The translations under genes were made by a program, and so were the position numbers. Shown one piece after another: positions 18,378-28,161 of a stretch of 64,000 bases of DNA. Under the pieces are notes generated by a model. It ran no database searches. It was not told where the DNA came from and worked only from the letters and a program-made list of their open reading frames with translations. This stretch comes from Paraburkholderia franconis (GTDB lineage Bacteria > Pseudomonadota > Gammaproteobacteria > Burkholderiales > Burkholderiaceae). Every line of letters starts with the position of its first letter. Position 1 is the first letter of the stretch. Where the stretch lies: NCBI RefSeq assembly GCF_009362735.1, contig NZ_WHNP01000002.1, positions 250,491-314,490 of the forward strand. Direction: 5' to 3'.

Positions 18378-19373
18378 ATGCTTTCAGAGTTTTCGCTCAT
18401 CGACCGCTTCTTTGCGCGCCGCGTGTCAGATTCGACTTACCCGCAACGCGCAGCGCTTGGAATCGGCGACGATTGCGCGCTGCTGGCGCCGCCTGCGGGC
18501 GAGATGCTGGCCATTTCGACGGATATGCTGGTCGAAGGTCGCCATTTCTTTCCCGATGTCGATCCGAGGGCGCTCGGTCACAAGGCGCTCGCGGTAAATC
18601 TGTCGGACCTCGCCGCGATGGGCGCGAAACCTCAGGCGTTCACGCTGGCGTTCTCGTTGCCGATAGCCGACGCCGACTGGCTGTCCGCATTCAGCGACGG
18701 GCTCTTCGATCTGGCCGAACGTTACGGTTGCGAACTGATCGGCGGCGATACGACGGGCGGGCCGCTGAATCTGTGTATCACCGTGTTCGGCTCGGCGCCG
18801 CCGCAGAGCGTGCTGCGTCGCGATGCCGCGCAGCCCGGCGACGATATCTGGGTGTCGGGCACATTGGGCGACGCGCGCGCGAGTCTTGGCGTGCAGCGCG
18901 GCGAGTGGTCCGCCGATGCGAGCGACGCGGCAACATTCCGCCGAGCGATGGAGCTGCCCGAGCCGCGCATCGCGCTCGGTCTCGCGCTTCGCGGCGTAGC
19001 GCGCGCGGCGCTCGACATTTCGGACGGTCTTGCGGGCGACCTGATGCACATTCTGGAGCGCTCGCGCGTAAACGCGACCGTCAACGCCGACGCGCTGCCG
19101 CGCTCGGATGCGCTGCGCCGGCTTTCCGCCGACATCCAGCGCCGCTGCACGATCGCGGGCGGCGACGACTACGAACTGTGCTTCACTGCGCCGGTGTCCG
19201 CGCGTGACGAAGTCGTTGCGGCAGGTCAACAGGCGGGCGTGGCCGTGACGCGCGTCGGTACAATAACTCCACTCGACTCAGCCGGCGCGGTGCCCGCGAT
19301 CTCCTGGCTCGACGCGTCGGGCGCCCCCCTCACTTTGACGTTGCAAGGCTTCGACCATTTCCATGCAGAATGA
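18378..19373 (+). CDS. thiL: Thiamine-monophosphate kinase
   Basis: ATP-dependent phosphorylation of thiamine monophosphate to the active diphosphate; 331 aa. The start is LSEFSLIDRFFARR, followed by the metal/nucleotide segment GIGDDCALLAPPAGEMLAIS, the DMLVEGRHFFPD motif, NLSDLAAMGA, GGDTTGGPLNL and DISDGLAGDLMHI, all diagnostic for ThiL. Its last 11 bp overlap the pgpA start, so the two genes are translationally linked. Confidence 0.96.
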   Translation: MLSEFSLIDRFFARRVSDSTYPQRAALGIGDDCALLAPPAGEMLAISTDMLVEGRHFFPDVDPRALGHKALAVNLSDLAAMGAKPQAFTLAFSLPIADADWLSAFSDGLFDLAERYGCELIGGDTTGGPLNLCITVFGSAPPQSVLRRDAAQPGDDIWVSGTLGDARASLGVQRGEWSADASDAATFRRAMELPEPRIALGLALRGVARAALDISDGLAGDLMHILERSRVNATVNADALPRSDALRRLSADIQRRCTIAGGDDYELCFTAPVSARDEVVAAGQQAGVAVTRVGTITPLDSAGAVPAISWLDASGAPLTLTLQGFDHFHAE

Positions 19374-19959
19374 AACCTCGCTTGGCTCCGCGGGCCATTT
19401 TTCCGACGCGCCAACGAACGGACGACCCGGCGGATCACCGAATGGCTCCGGTCAGGGCGAGCCGCGCGCGCCCAGGCCGCGGCGTGCGAATGCGCGCTTC
19501 ATGCTGTCACATCCGCTGCATATCTTGTCACTGGGTTTCGGCAGTGGCCTGTCGCCGATCGCGCCGGGCACTTTCGGGACGCTGTTCGCATGGGCGTCGT
19601 TCGCGGCGTTCAGCGCGCAGTTCACGGTCATCGAATGGGCCATTCTGATCGTTGGCGGCTTCGTCGCCGGCATCGGGATCTGTGGCTTCACGGCCAACAG
19701 GCTCGGCATCGACGATCCGTCACCCGTTGTGTGGGATGAGATCGTCGCGTTCTGGCTCGTGCTGCTGATGGTCACGCCCGCCACTTTCACCGGCCAGCTG
19801 TGGGCGTTCATCATCTTCCGCTTCTTCGACATGGTGAAGCCGCCGCCTATCCGGTATTTCGATCGCAGGCTGAAAGGCGGCTTTGGCATCATGTTCGACG
19901 ACCTCGTCGCGGCGTTTTTCACGTTGCTGGTGATTGCGCTCTGGCGGATGTCGGTCTGA
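19363..19959 (+). CDS. pgpA: Phosphatidylglycerophosphatase A
   Basis: Inner-membrane enzyme that removes phosphate from phosphatidylglycerophosphate to make phosphatidylglycerol; 198 aa. The first 40 or so residues are polar and low-complexity. The PgpA domain then runs from LSLGFGSGLSPIAPGTFGTL through DDPSPVVWDEIVAFWLVLLM to FDMVKPPPIRYFDRRLKGGF and MFDDLVAAFFTLLVIA. The conserved Asp/Glu residues and four hydrophobic stretches are in place. It overlaps thiL by 11 bp. Confidence 0.95.
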   Translation: MQNETSLGSAGHFSDAPTNGRPGGSPNGSGQGEPRAPRPRRANARFMLSHPLHILSLGFGSGLSPIAPGTFGTLFAWASFAAFSAQFTVIEWAILIVGGFVAGIGICGFTANRLGIDDPSPVVWDEIVAFWLVLLMVTPATFTGQLWAFIIFRFFDMVKPPPIRYFDRRLKGGFGIMFDDLVAAFFTLLVIALWRMSV

Positions 19960-20022
19960 TTTTCCCCTTGTGCTCCTGACGCCTCCAGGCGTCCTTGGTA
20001 TCCCTCTTACCCGGAGTCCAGC

Positions 20023-20523
20023 ATGGCTACCGATTCCGTCGTTCATCAACTCGCGATTCGCGTCGGCAATCGTCTGCGGGACGAGCGGCTGATGCTTGCC
20101 ACGGCTGAATCCTGCACGGGCGGGATGGTCGCGACGGCCATCACCGACATTTCGGGCAGCAGCGGATGGTTCGAGCGCGGCTTCGTGACGTACTCCAACC
20201 AGGCGAAGATCGAGATGATCGGCGTGCCGTCCGATCTGATCGACAAGCATGGCGCGGTGTCCGAGCCCGTTGCGCGCGCGATGGTCGAAGGCGCGTTGAG
20301 GAATTCCCGCGCACAGGTCGCGCTGTCGATTACGGGCGTGGCCGGGCCCGGCGGCGGAACCGAGTCCAAGCCTGTCGGCATGGTCTGTTTCGGCTGGAGC
20401 AACCGGCTGCATACCGTCGTCGAGACGCTGGTTTTCAAAGGGGATCGGGAGCGGGTCAGAGTACAGGCCGCGACACATGCGCTGCGCGGGCTTTTGATTT
20501 TGCTCGACGAGCGGGAGCGGTGA
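20023..20523 (+). CDS. pncC: Nicotinamide-nucleotide amidohydrolase (CinA C-terminal family)
   Basis: Deamidates nicotinamide mononucleotide to nicotinate mononucleotide in NAD recycling. It is 166 aa, so it is the stand-alone PncC/CinA-C domain without the N-terminal CinA domain. Family segments are ATAESCTGGMVATAITDISG, WFERGFVTYSNQAK, and ALSITGVAGPGGGTESKPVG. It lies 63 bp after pgpA on the same strand. Confidence 0.94.
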   Translation: MATDSVVHQLAIRVGNRLRDERLMLATAESCTGGMVATAITDISGSSGWFERGFVTYSNQAKIEMIGVPSDLIDKHGAVSEPVARAMVEGALRNSRAQVALSITGVAGPGGGTESKPVGMVCFGWSNRLHTVVETLVFKGDRERVRVQAATHALRGLLILLDERER

Positions 20524-20653
20524 TTCTTTGTTTCTTGCAGAGATGTCACTCGAACCGCTAGCAACTTGCTGCCAACTTTTTAGTTATCGCGCTGTTTCCC
20601 CGCCGCACTATGCGCACGCAGCCCACGCCGCCTTTGCGCTCATCGGAAGAATC

Positions 20654-21169
20654 ATGGCCTCGAATATTGACCGCGATGAACTGATCCGCCGCTTCGAACT
20701 TCAGCCGCATCCCGAAGGCGGCTTCTTCCGCGAGACCTACCGCGCCGTCGATTCCGTTCGTCGCGAGCATTCGGCGGAGCGCCGCTCGGCATCCACCGCG
20801 ATCTACTACCTTCTCTGCGACGGCGCGCACTCAGCGTGGCACCGGATCAAGTCCGACGAACTCTGGCACTTCTACGCCGGCGATCCACTCAATGTGTACG
20901 TGCTCGACGACGATGGCACGCTCACCGTTCATCGGCTCGGCAATGCGCTCGCCAACGCCGATTGCGCGTTTCAAGCCATCGTTCGAGCCGGCCGCTGGTT
21001 CGCCGCCCAGTGCGACGATGCGACGAGCGTTGCGCTCGTCGGTTGTACGGTCGCGCCGGGATTCGAGTTCAGCGAGTTCGAAATCGCCAGCGTCGATGCG
21101 TTGCTACGCGAGTTTCCGCAGCATCGTGATTTGATCTCGAAGCTGGGTCCGACGACCGGCCAGGGTTGA
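20654..21169 (+). CDS. Cupin_5 (DUF985) family protein
   Basis: Cytoplasmic cupin-fold protein, 171 aa. The family start is FELQPHPEGGFFRETYRA, followed by STAIYYLLCDGAHSAWHRIK, DELWHFYAGDPLNVYVLDDD, WFAAQCDD and the closing CTVAPGFEFSEFEIAS. Homologues are widespread and uncharacterised; some resemble sugar epimerases of the cupin class. The ATG at 20654 is taken as start because the conserved region begins within a dozen residues. It is convergent with pyrF. Confidence 0.88.
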   Translation: MASNIDRDELIRRFELQPHPEGGFFRETYRAVDSVRREHSAERRSASTAIYYLLCDGAHSAWHRIKSDELWHFYAGDPLNVYVLDDDGTLTVHRLGNALANADCAFQAIVRAGRWFAAQCDDATSVALVGCTVAPGFEFSEFEIASVDALLREFPQHRDLISKLGPTTGQG

Positions 21170-21200
21170 CCGGCCGCTCCATCAAAAGCACAGTTTTCGG

Positions 21201-22022
21201 TTATGCGTGCCGGAACGCGTTGATACGGTCGCGCGTGTCCTTCGCCGCCTGCGCGGCCGCTTCCGCCCAGTCATCGCCCTTGCCCGCGTAAAGGATCGCG
21301 CGCGACGAGTTGATCAGCATCCCCCTGCCCGCTGCGGTGCGGCCGGCCTTCACCGTTGCTTCGACGTCGCCGCCCTGCGCGCCGATGCCCGGAATCAGCA
21401 GCGGCATGTCGCCGACGATCCCGCGCACCACTTCGATTTCCTTCGGGAACGTCGCGCCCACGACGAGGCCCAGCTGCCCGTTCGCGTTCCACTTTTCCGC
21501 CGCAAGACGCGCGACGGTCTGATACAGCGGACGCCCGCCCGTCTCCAGGAACTGCAGGTCCGAGCCGCCCGGATTCGACGTCCGGCATAGCACGATCACA
21601 CCCTTGCCCTCGTGCTCCAGGTAAGGCTCGATCGAATCGAAACCCATGTACGGATTCACCGTCACGGCATCGGCGCGATAGCGGTCGAACGCTTCGCGCG
21701 CATATTGCTCCGCCGTGCTGCCGATGTCGCCGCGCTTCGCGTCGAGAATCACAGGCAGGCCCGGATGCTTCAAATGAATGTGCGCGATCAGCTGCTCCAG
21801 CTGCTCTTCGGCGCGATGCGCGGCGAAGTACGCGATCTGCGGCTTGAACGACGATGCATAGGGTGCCGTCGCGTCGACGATCTTCTTGCAGAAATCGAAG
21901 ATCGCGTCCGAGCGGTTGGCGTATGCGGCGGGAAATTTCGACGGCTCAGGGTCGAGCCCGACGCACAGCAGCGAGTTCGTGGTCTGCCATGCGTGGTCGA
22001 GCGTCTGGATGAATGTGGACAT
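21201..22022 (-). CDS. pyrF: Orotidine 5'-phosphate decarboxylase (type 2)
   Basis: Makes UMP in the last step of pyrimidine synthesis. It is 273 aa, the longer bacterial type-2 form. Visible segments are [33 protein letters not shown], the catalytic [18 protein letters not shown] with its Lys and Asp residues, [14 protein letters not shown], and [17 protein letters not shown] for phosphate binding. It is convergent with the cupin_5 gene and upstream of it lies the aldose epimerase gene. Confidence 0.96.
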   Translation of the reverse strand: MSTFIQTLDHAWQTTNSLLCVGLDPEPSKFPAAYANRSDAIFDFCKKIVDATAPYASSFKPQIAYFAAHRAEEQLEQLIAHIHLKHPGLPVILDAKRGDIGSTAEQYAREAFDRYRADAVTVNPYMGFDSIEPYLEHEGKGVIVLCRTSNPGGSDLQFLETGGRPLYQTVARLAAEKWNANGQLGLVVGATFPKEIEVVRGIVGDMPLLIPGIGAQGGDVEATVKAGRTAAGRGMLINSSRAILYAGKGDDWAEAAAQAAKDTRDRINAFRHA

Positions 22023-22182
22023 AGAAAATCTCGCGGCGCGTCAATGACTGATGAGCCGCGTATTTTACCCGTGCCGCCGGATGCAGACGCGGCCTCGCTG
22101 CGCGCAGCCATTGCATAACGACCATGCAGCGATCCTGCAGCGACCACGCAGCGATCACATGGCAATCACGAGAGCGCCACGC

Positions 22183-23247
22183 TCATTGCCCGCGCTTCGC
22201 GCCGCGTCCGCCTGCCATCGCGCGCAGGCCCGTGCGCTCGACGGTAAAGCTGAACGAGCGCGCGAGCCGTTCGCCGCGCGCGAGCATCGTCATGCCGTTG
22301 GCGGCCGCGCCGCCCGGCAGGTTCATCGCATTGATCGGGTGATCGACGGGTTCGAAGCAGAAGAAGTCCTTCGACGTCGGCGTGTAGAGGATGTAGTACT
22401 CGGTGCTCGTCGACATTGTCAGCGACAAGCGGCGCTTCGGCCACACGACCGTCGCGTGTCCGCTCCAGCCGGTGAACGCATGATTGACGATCGAGCGCGG
22501 CAGCGGATACGCGACGCCGAACTGCCACGCGGGCGGTACGGGCACGTGGCGCACGGGAAGCCAGTCGTCGCCGGAAAGCCACAGGCCCGCCGCTGCCGCA
22601 GACAGTTGCGTGTCGCCATCGCGCACGAGAAACGGATGCACGCCGAGTCCAAACGGCATCGCTTCGCGCCCCGTGTTTTCGACTTCGAGCGTAATGACGA
22701 GCGTCGCGGCTTCGAGCGCGTAAGTCTGCTTCGCGCGATACGCGTAGGGCTTGCCGTCGCGCCGGTCGAGCGTCAGCGTGACGCTGTCGTGATCGGCGGC
22801 TGCGACGTCCCACCTCGCGAGCCAGCCGTCGCCGTGGATGGGGAGCGGTTCTCCGGCGCGGTTGCACGGCACGTCGATGACGCGCTCGCCCAGCGTGAAC
22901 CGTCCGCCGCCGATCCGGTTCGAATACGGCAGCAGCGAATAACACGCGAGATCGTTCGCGTCGGTGTCCGCATCGACATGGCGGCAGCGCCTGAACACGG
23001 GCACGAGCGTACCTTCGTTGCGGAAGTCGAAGCGCGTGATGCCGCCGCCGAGCGTCGGCGCCACGTCGAGCCGCAACAGGGAATTGGCGAGCGTCACGCA
23101 CGCGACGTCGCCGGCGCTCGCCGCCCCGACCGCCACCGCGGACGTGCTCGGCCCGGCCAGCACCGGCTGCTGCACGGCGGCCGCAAGCCGCGCTCGCCGC
23201 GCGCGAGACTGGGGAGAAGACGGAACAGCGGAATTCGCGACAGTCAT
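22183..23247 (-). CDS. galM: Aldose 1-epimerase family protein
   Basis: Interconverts alpha and beta anomers of aldoses, supplying the form used by the downstream-acting dehydrogenase. It is 354 aa starting at the ATG 23245-23247. The epimerase fold starts at LLRLDVAPTLGGGITRFDFR. Conserved pieces are LLPYSNRIGGGRFTLG, HGDGWLARWDV with the catalytic His, GLGVHPFLVRDG, and CFEPVDHPINAMNLPGG with the catalytic Glu. About 50 residues of Ala/Ser/Arg-rich sequence precede the fold. It is the last gene of the sugar operon, 259 bp after the lactonase gene. Confidence 0.9.
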   Translation of the reverse strand: MTVANSAVPSSPQSRARRARLAAAVQQPVLAGPSTSAVAVGAASAGDVACVTLANSLLRLDVAPTLGGGITRFDFRNEGTLVPVFRRCRHVDADTDANDLACYSLLPYSNRIGGGRFTLGERVIDVPCNRAGEPLPIHGDGWLARWDVAAADHDSVTLTLDRRDGKPYAYRAKQTYALEAATLVITLEVENTGREAMPFGLGVHPFLVRDGDTQLSAAAAGLWLSGDDWLPVRHVPVPPAWQFGVAYPLPRSIVNHAFTGWSGHATVVWPKRRLSLTMSTSTEYYILYTPTSKDFFCFEPVDHPINAMNLPGGAAANGMTMLARGERLARSFSFTVERTGLRAMAGGRGAKRGQ

Positions 23248-23506
23248 ATCAGGCTCCCATGAGAGGCATCGAATATCGCCATCGGCGCTTCGGACGGCTG
23301 ATGGCGGCTTATGCGGGCGGCGCGGCGTAGCGGCCGCCTCTTGGGTCTTTGCTGCATGCTGCCCCTCGCGTGGACTTCTTTCGGGGCGCGGACTGCCCTG
23401 CTCCAGAATGCTTCTTTCGATCACGTGCTTCGCGTGCCTGCTTCGCGTATTTCCTTCGACTACCGGCTACCTCCGATACGCAGAGCGCGCATCGCACTTC
23501 AACCGG

Positions 23507-24469
23507 CTACGCGCCCCGTCTTCCCGCGAGCGCCGCAGGCGAGCCGTTGAACGCCGGCTCCGGCAAGCCACGCCGGCCCTGCGTCGCGACATACACGCCA
23601 CCGGCAAGCGTATCGGCAGCGAGCGCCTGTGCGTCGAGCCCGACACGCGCGCTCGTCACATACAGCGTGCCGAGCTGCGCGCCGCCCAACGCGACGCAAC
23701 TGGGCTGCGCGGTCGGCACGTCGATGCGTTCCGTCTCGACGCCGCTCGCGTCATAGCGCACGACGCGTCGTCCGCCCCACTGCGCGTTCCACAGGCCGCC
23801 TTCGCTATCGACCGTCGAGCCATCCGGCTCGCCCGTCTCGTCGGTCAGCTTCGCGAACAGGCGCTCGTTCGAAACGCGGCCGTCCGCGTGGTAATCGCAC
23901 GCGCGAATTTCGCGCGTCGGCGAATCGCAGAAATACATCGTCGCGCCGTCGGGGCTGAACGCGATACTGTTCGAAATCGCCGGCGATGGCAACGGCAAAC
24001 GCTCCAGCGACAGATCGTGATTCAGCCGGTAAAACCCGCCGATCGGCTGCACAGGCGACGCTTCGTCCTTCGTGCCGAACACGAAGCGTCCGTGGCGATC
24101 GCAGCGTCCATCGTTGACGCGCGTGTTCATGCCCGCTTCGACATCGACGATGTGCTCGATCTGTCCCGTTGCAAGGTCGAAGAAAGCAAGCCGCGACGCG
24201 AGGCCCAACAGCATGTAATGCGGATCGGCGCACAGCGCGAATGTCGAGAGCCGCTCGGGCATGCTCCAGAACGTGCTGCGTCCATCGCGCGGATCGTACC
24301 GCCATAGACGCGCGCCTTCAATATCGGTCCAGTAGAAGAAGTCACCCCGCGCGTCCCACGTCGCGCCCTCGCCGAGCGCGCATTTCGAATCGACGAGCAG
24401 CGCCGCCTGCACGTTCGCCGCCGCGTCATTGACTGCGCCTTTCGTCGCGCTTCGCGTCGTGTCGCTCAT
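23507..24469 (-). CDS. SMP-30/gluconolactonase family sugar lactonase
   Basis: Predicted cytoplasmic sugar lactonase, 320 aa, which hydrolyses the aldonolactone made by the sugar dehydrogenase. It has the six-bladed propeller pattern of SMP-30 with metal ligands expected in LGEGATWDARGDFFYWTDIE (Glu), NTRVNDGRCDRHGRFVFGT (Asn) and ISNSIAFSPDGATMYFCDS (Asn/Asp). The ATG start overlaps the stop of the upstream SDR gene by 4 bp. Arabinono- or galactonolactone is the likely substrate from context; the exact sugar is not fixed by sequence. Confidence 0.9.
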   Translation of the reverse strand: MSDTTRSATKGAVNDAAANVQAALLVDSKCALGEGATWDARGDFFYWTDIEGARLWRYDPRDGRSTFWSMPERLSTFALCADPHYMLLGLASRLAFFDLATGQIEHIVDVEAGMNTRVNDGRCDRHGRFVFGTKDEASPVQPIGGFYRLNHDLSLERLPLPSPAISNSIAFSPDGATMYFCDSPTREIRACDYHADGRVSNERLFAKLTDETGEPDGSTVDSEGGLWNAQWGGRRVVRYDASGVETERIDVPTAQPSCVALGGAQLGTLYVTSARVGLDAQALAADTLAGGVYVATQGRRGLPEPAFNGSPAALAGRRGA

Positions 24470-25266
24470 GCCCAGCCTCCATCGACGATCACATCCTGCG
24501 CGGTGATCATGCGGCTGTCGTCGGCGGCGAGGAAAAGCGCCATCCGCGCGAGGTCTTCGGGCAGCAGCTCGGCGTCGATACACTGGCCCTGCTTGATCGC
24601 GAGCCGCCCTGCATCGTCGAGCCACAAGCGCTTCTGCTTTTCCGTCATCACCCAGCCCGGCACCAGCGAATTGACGCGGACGTTGTACGGACCGAGATCG
24701 CGCGCGAGCCCGCGCGTGAGCCCCTGCACGGCCGACTTCGCCATCGTGTACACGGGATAACCGCCGTTCTTCAGCATCCAGCTGATCGAGCCGAGGTTGA
24801 TGATCGAGCCGCTTTTCGCCGCCTTCATGTCGCCGGCGACGGCCTGCGCCGCGAAGAACTGATGACGGATGTTGACGGCGATGCCCGCGTCGAACGACTC
24901 GGGCGTGACGTCCTCGATCTTGTGGCGTTGATCGTTCGCCGCGTTGTTGACGAGCACCGAGATGAGACCGATCGCGGCGCGCACGTCGGCGATCGCTTTC
25001 TTCAGCGCGTCGATATCCGTCAGATCGACGTACAGAAAGAGCGGCTTGTGGCGCGAATCGCCGAGCCGGTCGGCGAGCGCATCGCCCGCCGTTTCGTCGA
25101 TATCGAAGAACGCGACGCGCGCGCCCTGCGCGACGAAGTGCTCGACGAACGACGCGCCGATGCCCGTCGCGCCGCCCGTGATCAGCACCGTGCGGTCCAC
25201 GAGGCTTGAATAGCGCGCATAGACGCTGTGTTCGTCGCGCGCGTTCGCGTTGGCCGGAGACGACAT
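24466..25266 (-). CDS. SDR-family sugar 1-dehydrogenase
   Basis: NAD(P)-dependent short-chain dehydrogenase of 266 aa, predicted to oxidise an aldose at C1 to the lactone. The cofactor motif GGATGIG is at residues 31-37. NNAANDQRHKIEDVT is followed by the catalytic Ser of INLGSISWML and the Tyr173/Lys177 pair in VYTMAKSAV. From memory it resembles the Caulobacter-type xylose dehydrogenase (NDxRHK and GSISW both shared). It sits between the ABC transporter and the lactonase gene, with which it overlaps by 4 bp. Confidence 0.9.
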   Translation of the reverse strand: MSSPANANARDEHSVYARYSSLVDRTVLITGGATGIGASFVEHFVAQGARVAFFDIDETAGDALADRLGDSRHKPLFLYVDLTDIDALKKAIADVRAAIGLISVLVNNAANDQRHKIEDVTPESFDAGIAVNIRHQFFAAQAVAGDMKAAKSGSIINLGSISWMLKNGGYPVYTMAKSAVQGLTRGLARDLGPYNVRVNSLVPGWVMTEKQKRLWLDDAGRLAIKQGQCIDAELLPEDLARMALFLAADDSRMITAQDVIVDGGWA

Positions 25267-25303
25267 CGTTTGGTTTCCTTCTGACGTTGGTTGTTGCACG
25301 CGA

Positions 25304-26329
25304 TCAGTCGCGCGAGCCACGGTTCTTCAACTGGTCCAGCAGCACTGCCGCGAGCAGGATCGCGCCGCGCACGAGGTACTGATAGAACGCGTCGATGTTC
25401 AGCAGGTTCATCACGTTTTCAACGGTGCCCATGATCAGCACGCCGATCACGACGCCCGAAATCGTCGCGCGGCCGCCGAGCAGCGACACGCCGCCGAGCA
25501 CGCACGCCGAAATCACGTTCAGCTCGAAGCCTTCTGCCGCGTTCGGCTGACCCGACGTGATCCGCGACGCGAGAATCACGCCCGCCAGCGCCGTCACCGC
25601 GCCCTGAATCAGAAAGATGAAGACGCGCGTGCGTTCGACGTTGATCCCGGCGAGACGCGATGCCTCCGGATTGCCGCCGATGGCGAGCGTATTTCGGCCG
25701 TACACCGTCGAGTTGAGCATGACGCCGAACGCGATGAAGCAGACCAGCGTCACCCAGATCGGCAGCGACACGCCGAAGAACGACAGGCTGCCGAGCGCGA
25801 TGAACGTATCCGATGACACGCCCACCGCCTGGCCATGCGACACGATGAAGCCGAGGCCGCGCACGATTTCCATCGTCGCGAGCGTCGTGATCAGCGCGTT
25901 GATGCGCAGGTACGCGATCACCGCGCCGTTCACGAAGCCGATGACCGCGCCGGCCACGACGGCCGCGATGATCGCGATGAACGTGTTGCCCGTCGCGTTC
26001 AGGACCATCGCGCACAGCACGCCGGCGAACGCGACCGTCGAGCCGACGGACAGGTCGAAGTCGCGCGACGCGAGACAGAACATCATCGTGCACGCGACCA
26101 TGCCGATCTGCGAAATCGACAGCGCGAGGCCGAGCATGTTCTCGATCGAAAAGAAGTGATCGACGGTCAGCGACATCGTGATGAACATCACCACGAAGAT
26201 CACGATCAGGCTGTACTCGGTGATCTGCTGCCACCACTTCTGCTTGTCGCTGGCTTGCGGAATCAGCGCTTCGGCGGCGCTCTTGGCGGCCTGTTGCGCG
26301 AGGTTTTCTCTGGCTTGCATTTGGTTCAC
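25304..26329 (-). CDS. araH: Sugar ABC transporter permease (AraH-like)
   Basis: Inner-membrane permease of the AraFGH-type importer, 341 aa, with about ten hydrophobic segments. Conserved permease pieces are CLASRDFDLSVGSTVAFAGV, INALITTLATMEIVRGLGF, YGRNTLAIGGNPEASRLAGI (the EAA-like loop contacting the ATPase) and GGVSLLGGRATISGVVIGVL. It is 132 bp downstream of araG and 37 bp upstream of the SDR gene. L-arabinose is the name-giving substrate; galactose or fucose are also possible given the dgo genes. Confidence 0.93.
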   Translation of the reverse strand: MNQMQARENLAQQAAKSAAEALIPQASDKQKWWQQITEYSLIVIFVVMFITMSLTVDHFFSIENMLGLALSISQIGMVACTMMFCLASRDFDLSVGSTVAFAGVLCAMVLNATGNTFIAIIAAVVAGAVIGFVNGAVIAYLRINALITTLATMEIVRGLGFIVSHGQAVGVSSDTFIALGSLSFFGVSLPIWVTLVCFIAFGVMLNSTVYGRNTLAIGGNPEASRLAGINVERTRVFIFLIQGAVTALAGVILASRITSGQPNAAEGFELNVISACVLGGVSLLGGRATISGVVIGVLIMGTVENVMNLLNIDAFYQYLVRGAILLAAVLLDQLKNRGSRD

Positions 26330-26461
26330 TCCTCCCGTTCCCCACGGGCTATCGGTCTATCCGGGCTGTCGTCCCGGTCGGATTCAGATCTCGTTCAGTG
26401 CTCGTTCGCAGTATTCGTTCGCGACCTGCGCAAACGTCTCGCGCAAGCGTCCTACGCAAAC

Positions 26462-27976
26462 TCATGCCGCTTGCGCCGTCGACGAACTCTTCGGCAGCGC
26501 GAGGTTCAGCACCGATTGCTCCGTCGCGGCGCTGCGCGGCAGCTCGCCGGAAATGCGCCCTTGCCGCATCACGACGATACGGTCGGACACGCCCAGCACT
26601 TCAGGCAGTTCCGACGAAATCATCACGATCGCGCAGCCGCGCTCCGCCAGCTGATAAATCACGTTGTAGATCTCGTGCTTCGCGCCGACGTCGATGCCGC
26701 GCGTCGGTTCGTCGAGAATCACCACCTTCAGATCGGGCTCGGCCAGCCAGCGCGACAGAATCGTTTTCTGCTGGTTGCCGCCCGACAGGAAGCGAATCTT
26801 CTGACGGCGGCTCGGCGTCTTGATCTTCAGGAGCTTGATGAAGCGTTCGGCTGTTTCGGCTTCCTTCTTGCGGTCGAGAAAGATCCCCGCCTTCAGATAG
26901 TGACGGCGGCAGCTGATGTTGATGTTCTCCGCGACCGACGCAATCGCCACAATGCCTTCTTCCTTGCGGTCTTCCGGGCACAGCACGATGCCCTGGCGGA
27001 TCGCTTCGCCGGCGCTCTTCACCTTGATCGGTTTGCCGTCGAGCACGAGCTCGCCGCCCTTCTTCGGATCGTCGCCATAGACGAGGTGCATCAGCTCGCT
27101 GCGGCCCGCGCCGACAAGGCCGAAGAAGCCGACGATCTCGCCGCGCCGCACGTCGAAGCTCGCGGGCTCGGCGAGCGGACGGCCTTCGACGTTCTTCGCC
27201 GAGAAGCGCACTTCGCCCAGCTCGCGCGGCCGGTAGCCGTAAATGTCCGAGATTTCGCGGCCGACCATTTCGCTGACGATCGTGTCGCGGCTCACGCCTT
27301 CGAGCGTCGGATGCGACGCGACCTTGCGGCCGTCGCGGAAGATCGTGCACGCGTCGCACAGCTGATAGACCTCGTCCATCCGGTGTGAGATATAGATCAG
27401 CGCGCGGTTGTCGGCGCGCAGATCGCGCACCAGCTTGAACAGCACTTCCGTCTCGCGGTGCGACAGCGAACTCGTCGGTTCGTCGAGCGCGATCACGCGA
27501 GCGTTGCGCATCAGCGCCTTGCAGATTTCGACCATCTGCCGTTGCGCAATCGAGAGCTTGCGCAGCTTCGCGTTCGGATCGAGATCGACGCCCATCGCCT
27601 TGAGCTGCTCGCGCACATAGCGCTTCGCATCGGCCTTCTTCACAAAGCCGATCGTGTTGGGCAAGCGGCCCAACAGCAGGTTTTCCGATACCGTCAGGTC
27701 CGGCACGTACTGCAGTTCCTGGTGAATCACCGCGATCCCCGCGACAATCGACGCGCCGGCACTCGCGAAATGCACTTCGTTGCCGTCGATCAGCACGTGG
27801 CCGGAATCCGGCTGATATTCACCGCCGAGAATCTTCAGCAGGGTCGATTTCCCTGCGCCGTTTTCGCCCATCAGGCCATGCACCTGGCCGGCGTGCACGT
27901 CGAAAGAAATTCCGTCGAGCGCACGCACGCCTGGAAACACCTTGCCGATATTGTCAAAACGCAGCGTCGCTGACAC
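26462..27976 (-). CDS. araG: Sugar ABC transporter ATP-binding protein (AraG-like)
   Basis: Cytoplasmic ATPase with two fused nucleotide-binding domains, 504 aa, the same length as E. coli AraG. The start is the GTG at 27974-27976, preceded by AGGAGG. Domain 1 has Walker [10 protein letters not shown], signature [11 protein letters not shown] and Walker [13 protein letters not shown]. Domain 2 has the shortened Walker A-like [10 protein letters not shown], signature [11 protein letters not shown] and Walker [13 protein letters not shown]. This asymmetric second Walker A is normal for the family. It lies between araF and araH. Confidence 0.95.
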   Translation of the reverse strand: MSATLRFDNIGKVFPGVRALDGISFDVHAGQVHGLMGENGAGKSTLLKILGGEYQPDSGHVLIDGNEVHFASAGASIVAGIAVIHQELQYVPDLTVSENLLLGRLPNTIGFVKKADAKRYVREQLKAMGVDLDPNAKLRKLSIAQRQMVEICKALMRNARVIALDEPTSSLSHRETEVLFKLVRDLRADNRALIYISHRMDEVYQLCDACTIFRDGRKVASHPTLEGVSRDTIVSEMVGREISDIYGYRPRELGEVRFSAKNVEGRPLAEPASFDVRRGEIVGFFGLVGAGRSELMHLVYGDDPKKGGELVLDGKPIKVKSAGEAIRQGIVLCPEDRKEEGIVAIASVAENINISCRRHYLKAGIFLDRKKEAETAERFIKLLKIKTPSRRQKIRFLSGGNQQKTILSRWLAEPDLKVVILDEPTRGIDVGAKHEIYNVIYQLAERGCAIVMISSELPEVLGVSDRIVVMRQGRISGELPRSAATEQSVLNLALPKSSSTAQAA

Positions 27977-28111
27977 TTTGCCTCCTGTTGCTTCGATTGA
28001 TCCTTCGTGCTGGCCGTCGTCGTCTGCGCGGTCGTCCGCGTAGTCGTCTCTTGTTCGCCCGCACGACGGCTTGCCTTCGTCTGCTTCCGATCCGTTCCGT
28101 CCTGCGCGCGG

Positions 28112-28142
28112 CGCGTGAATGCCGCCCGGCGGCATTCACGCG
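28112..28142. other. Perfect 15-bp-arm hairpin between araF and araG
   Basis: CGCGTGAATGCCGCC at 28112-28126 and GGCGGCATTCACGCG at 28128-28142 are exact inverted repeats around one base. It lies 19 bp after the araF stop on the transcribed strand and has no T-run. A hairpin at this place usually protects the upstream binding-protein mRNA from 3' exonucleases and raises its level over the ATPase and permease. Confidence 0.7.
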
Positions 28143-28161
28143 TCTACGTCCCGCTGCCCGC

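Noticed and set aside
22123..22158. Three short GCAGCGA-type repeats upstream of the aldose epimerase gene's end
   Set aside because: Only three imperfect 11-bp units; too short and irregular to assign a role.
28112..28142. araF-araG hairpin as a transcription terminator
   Set aside because: No T-run follows on the transcribed strand and the operon genes downstream must be expressed.
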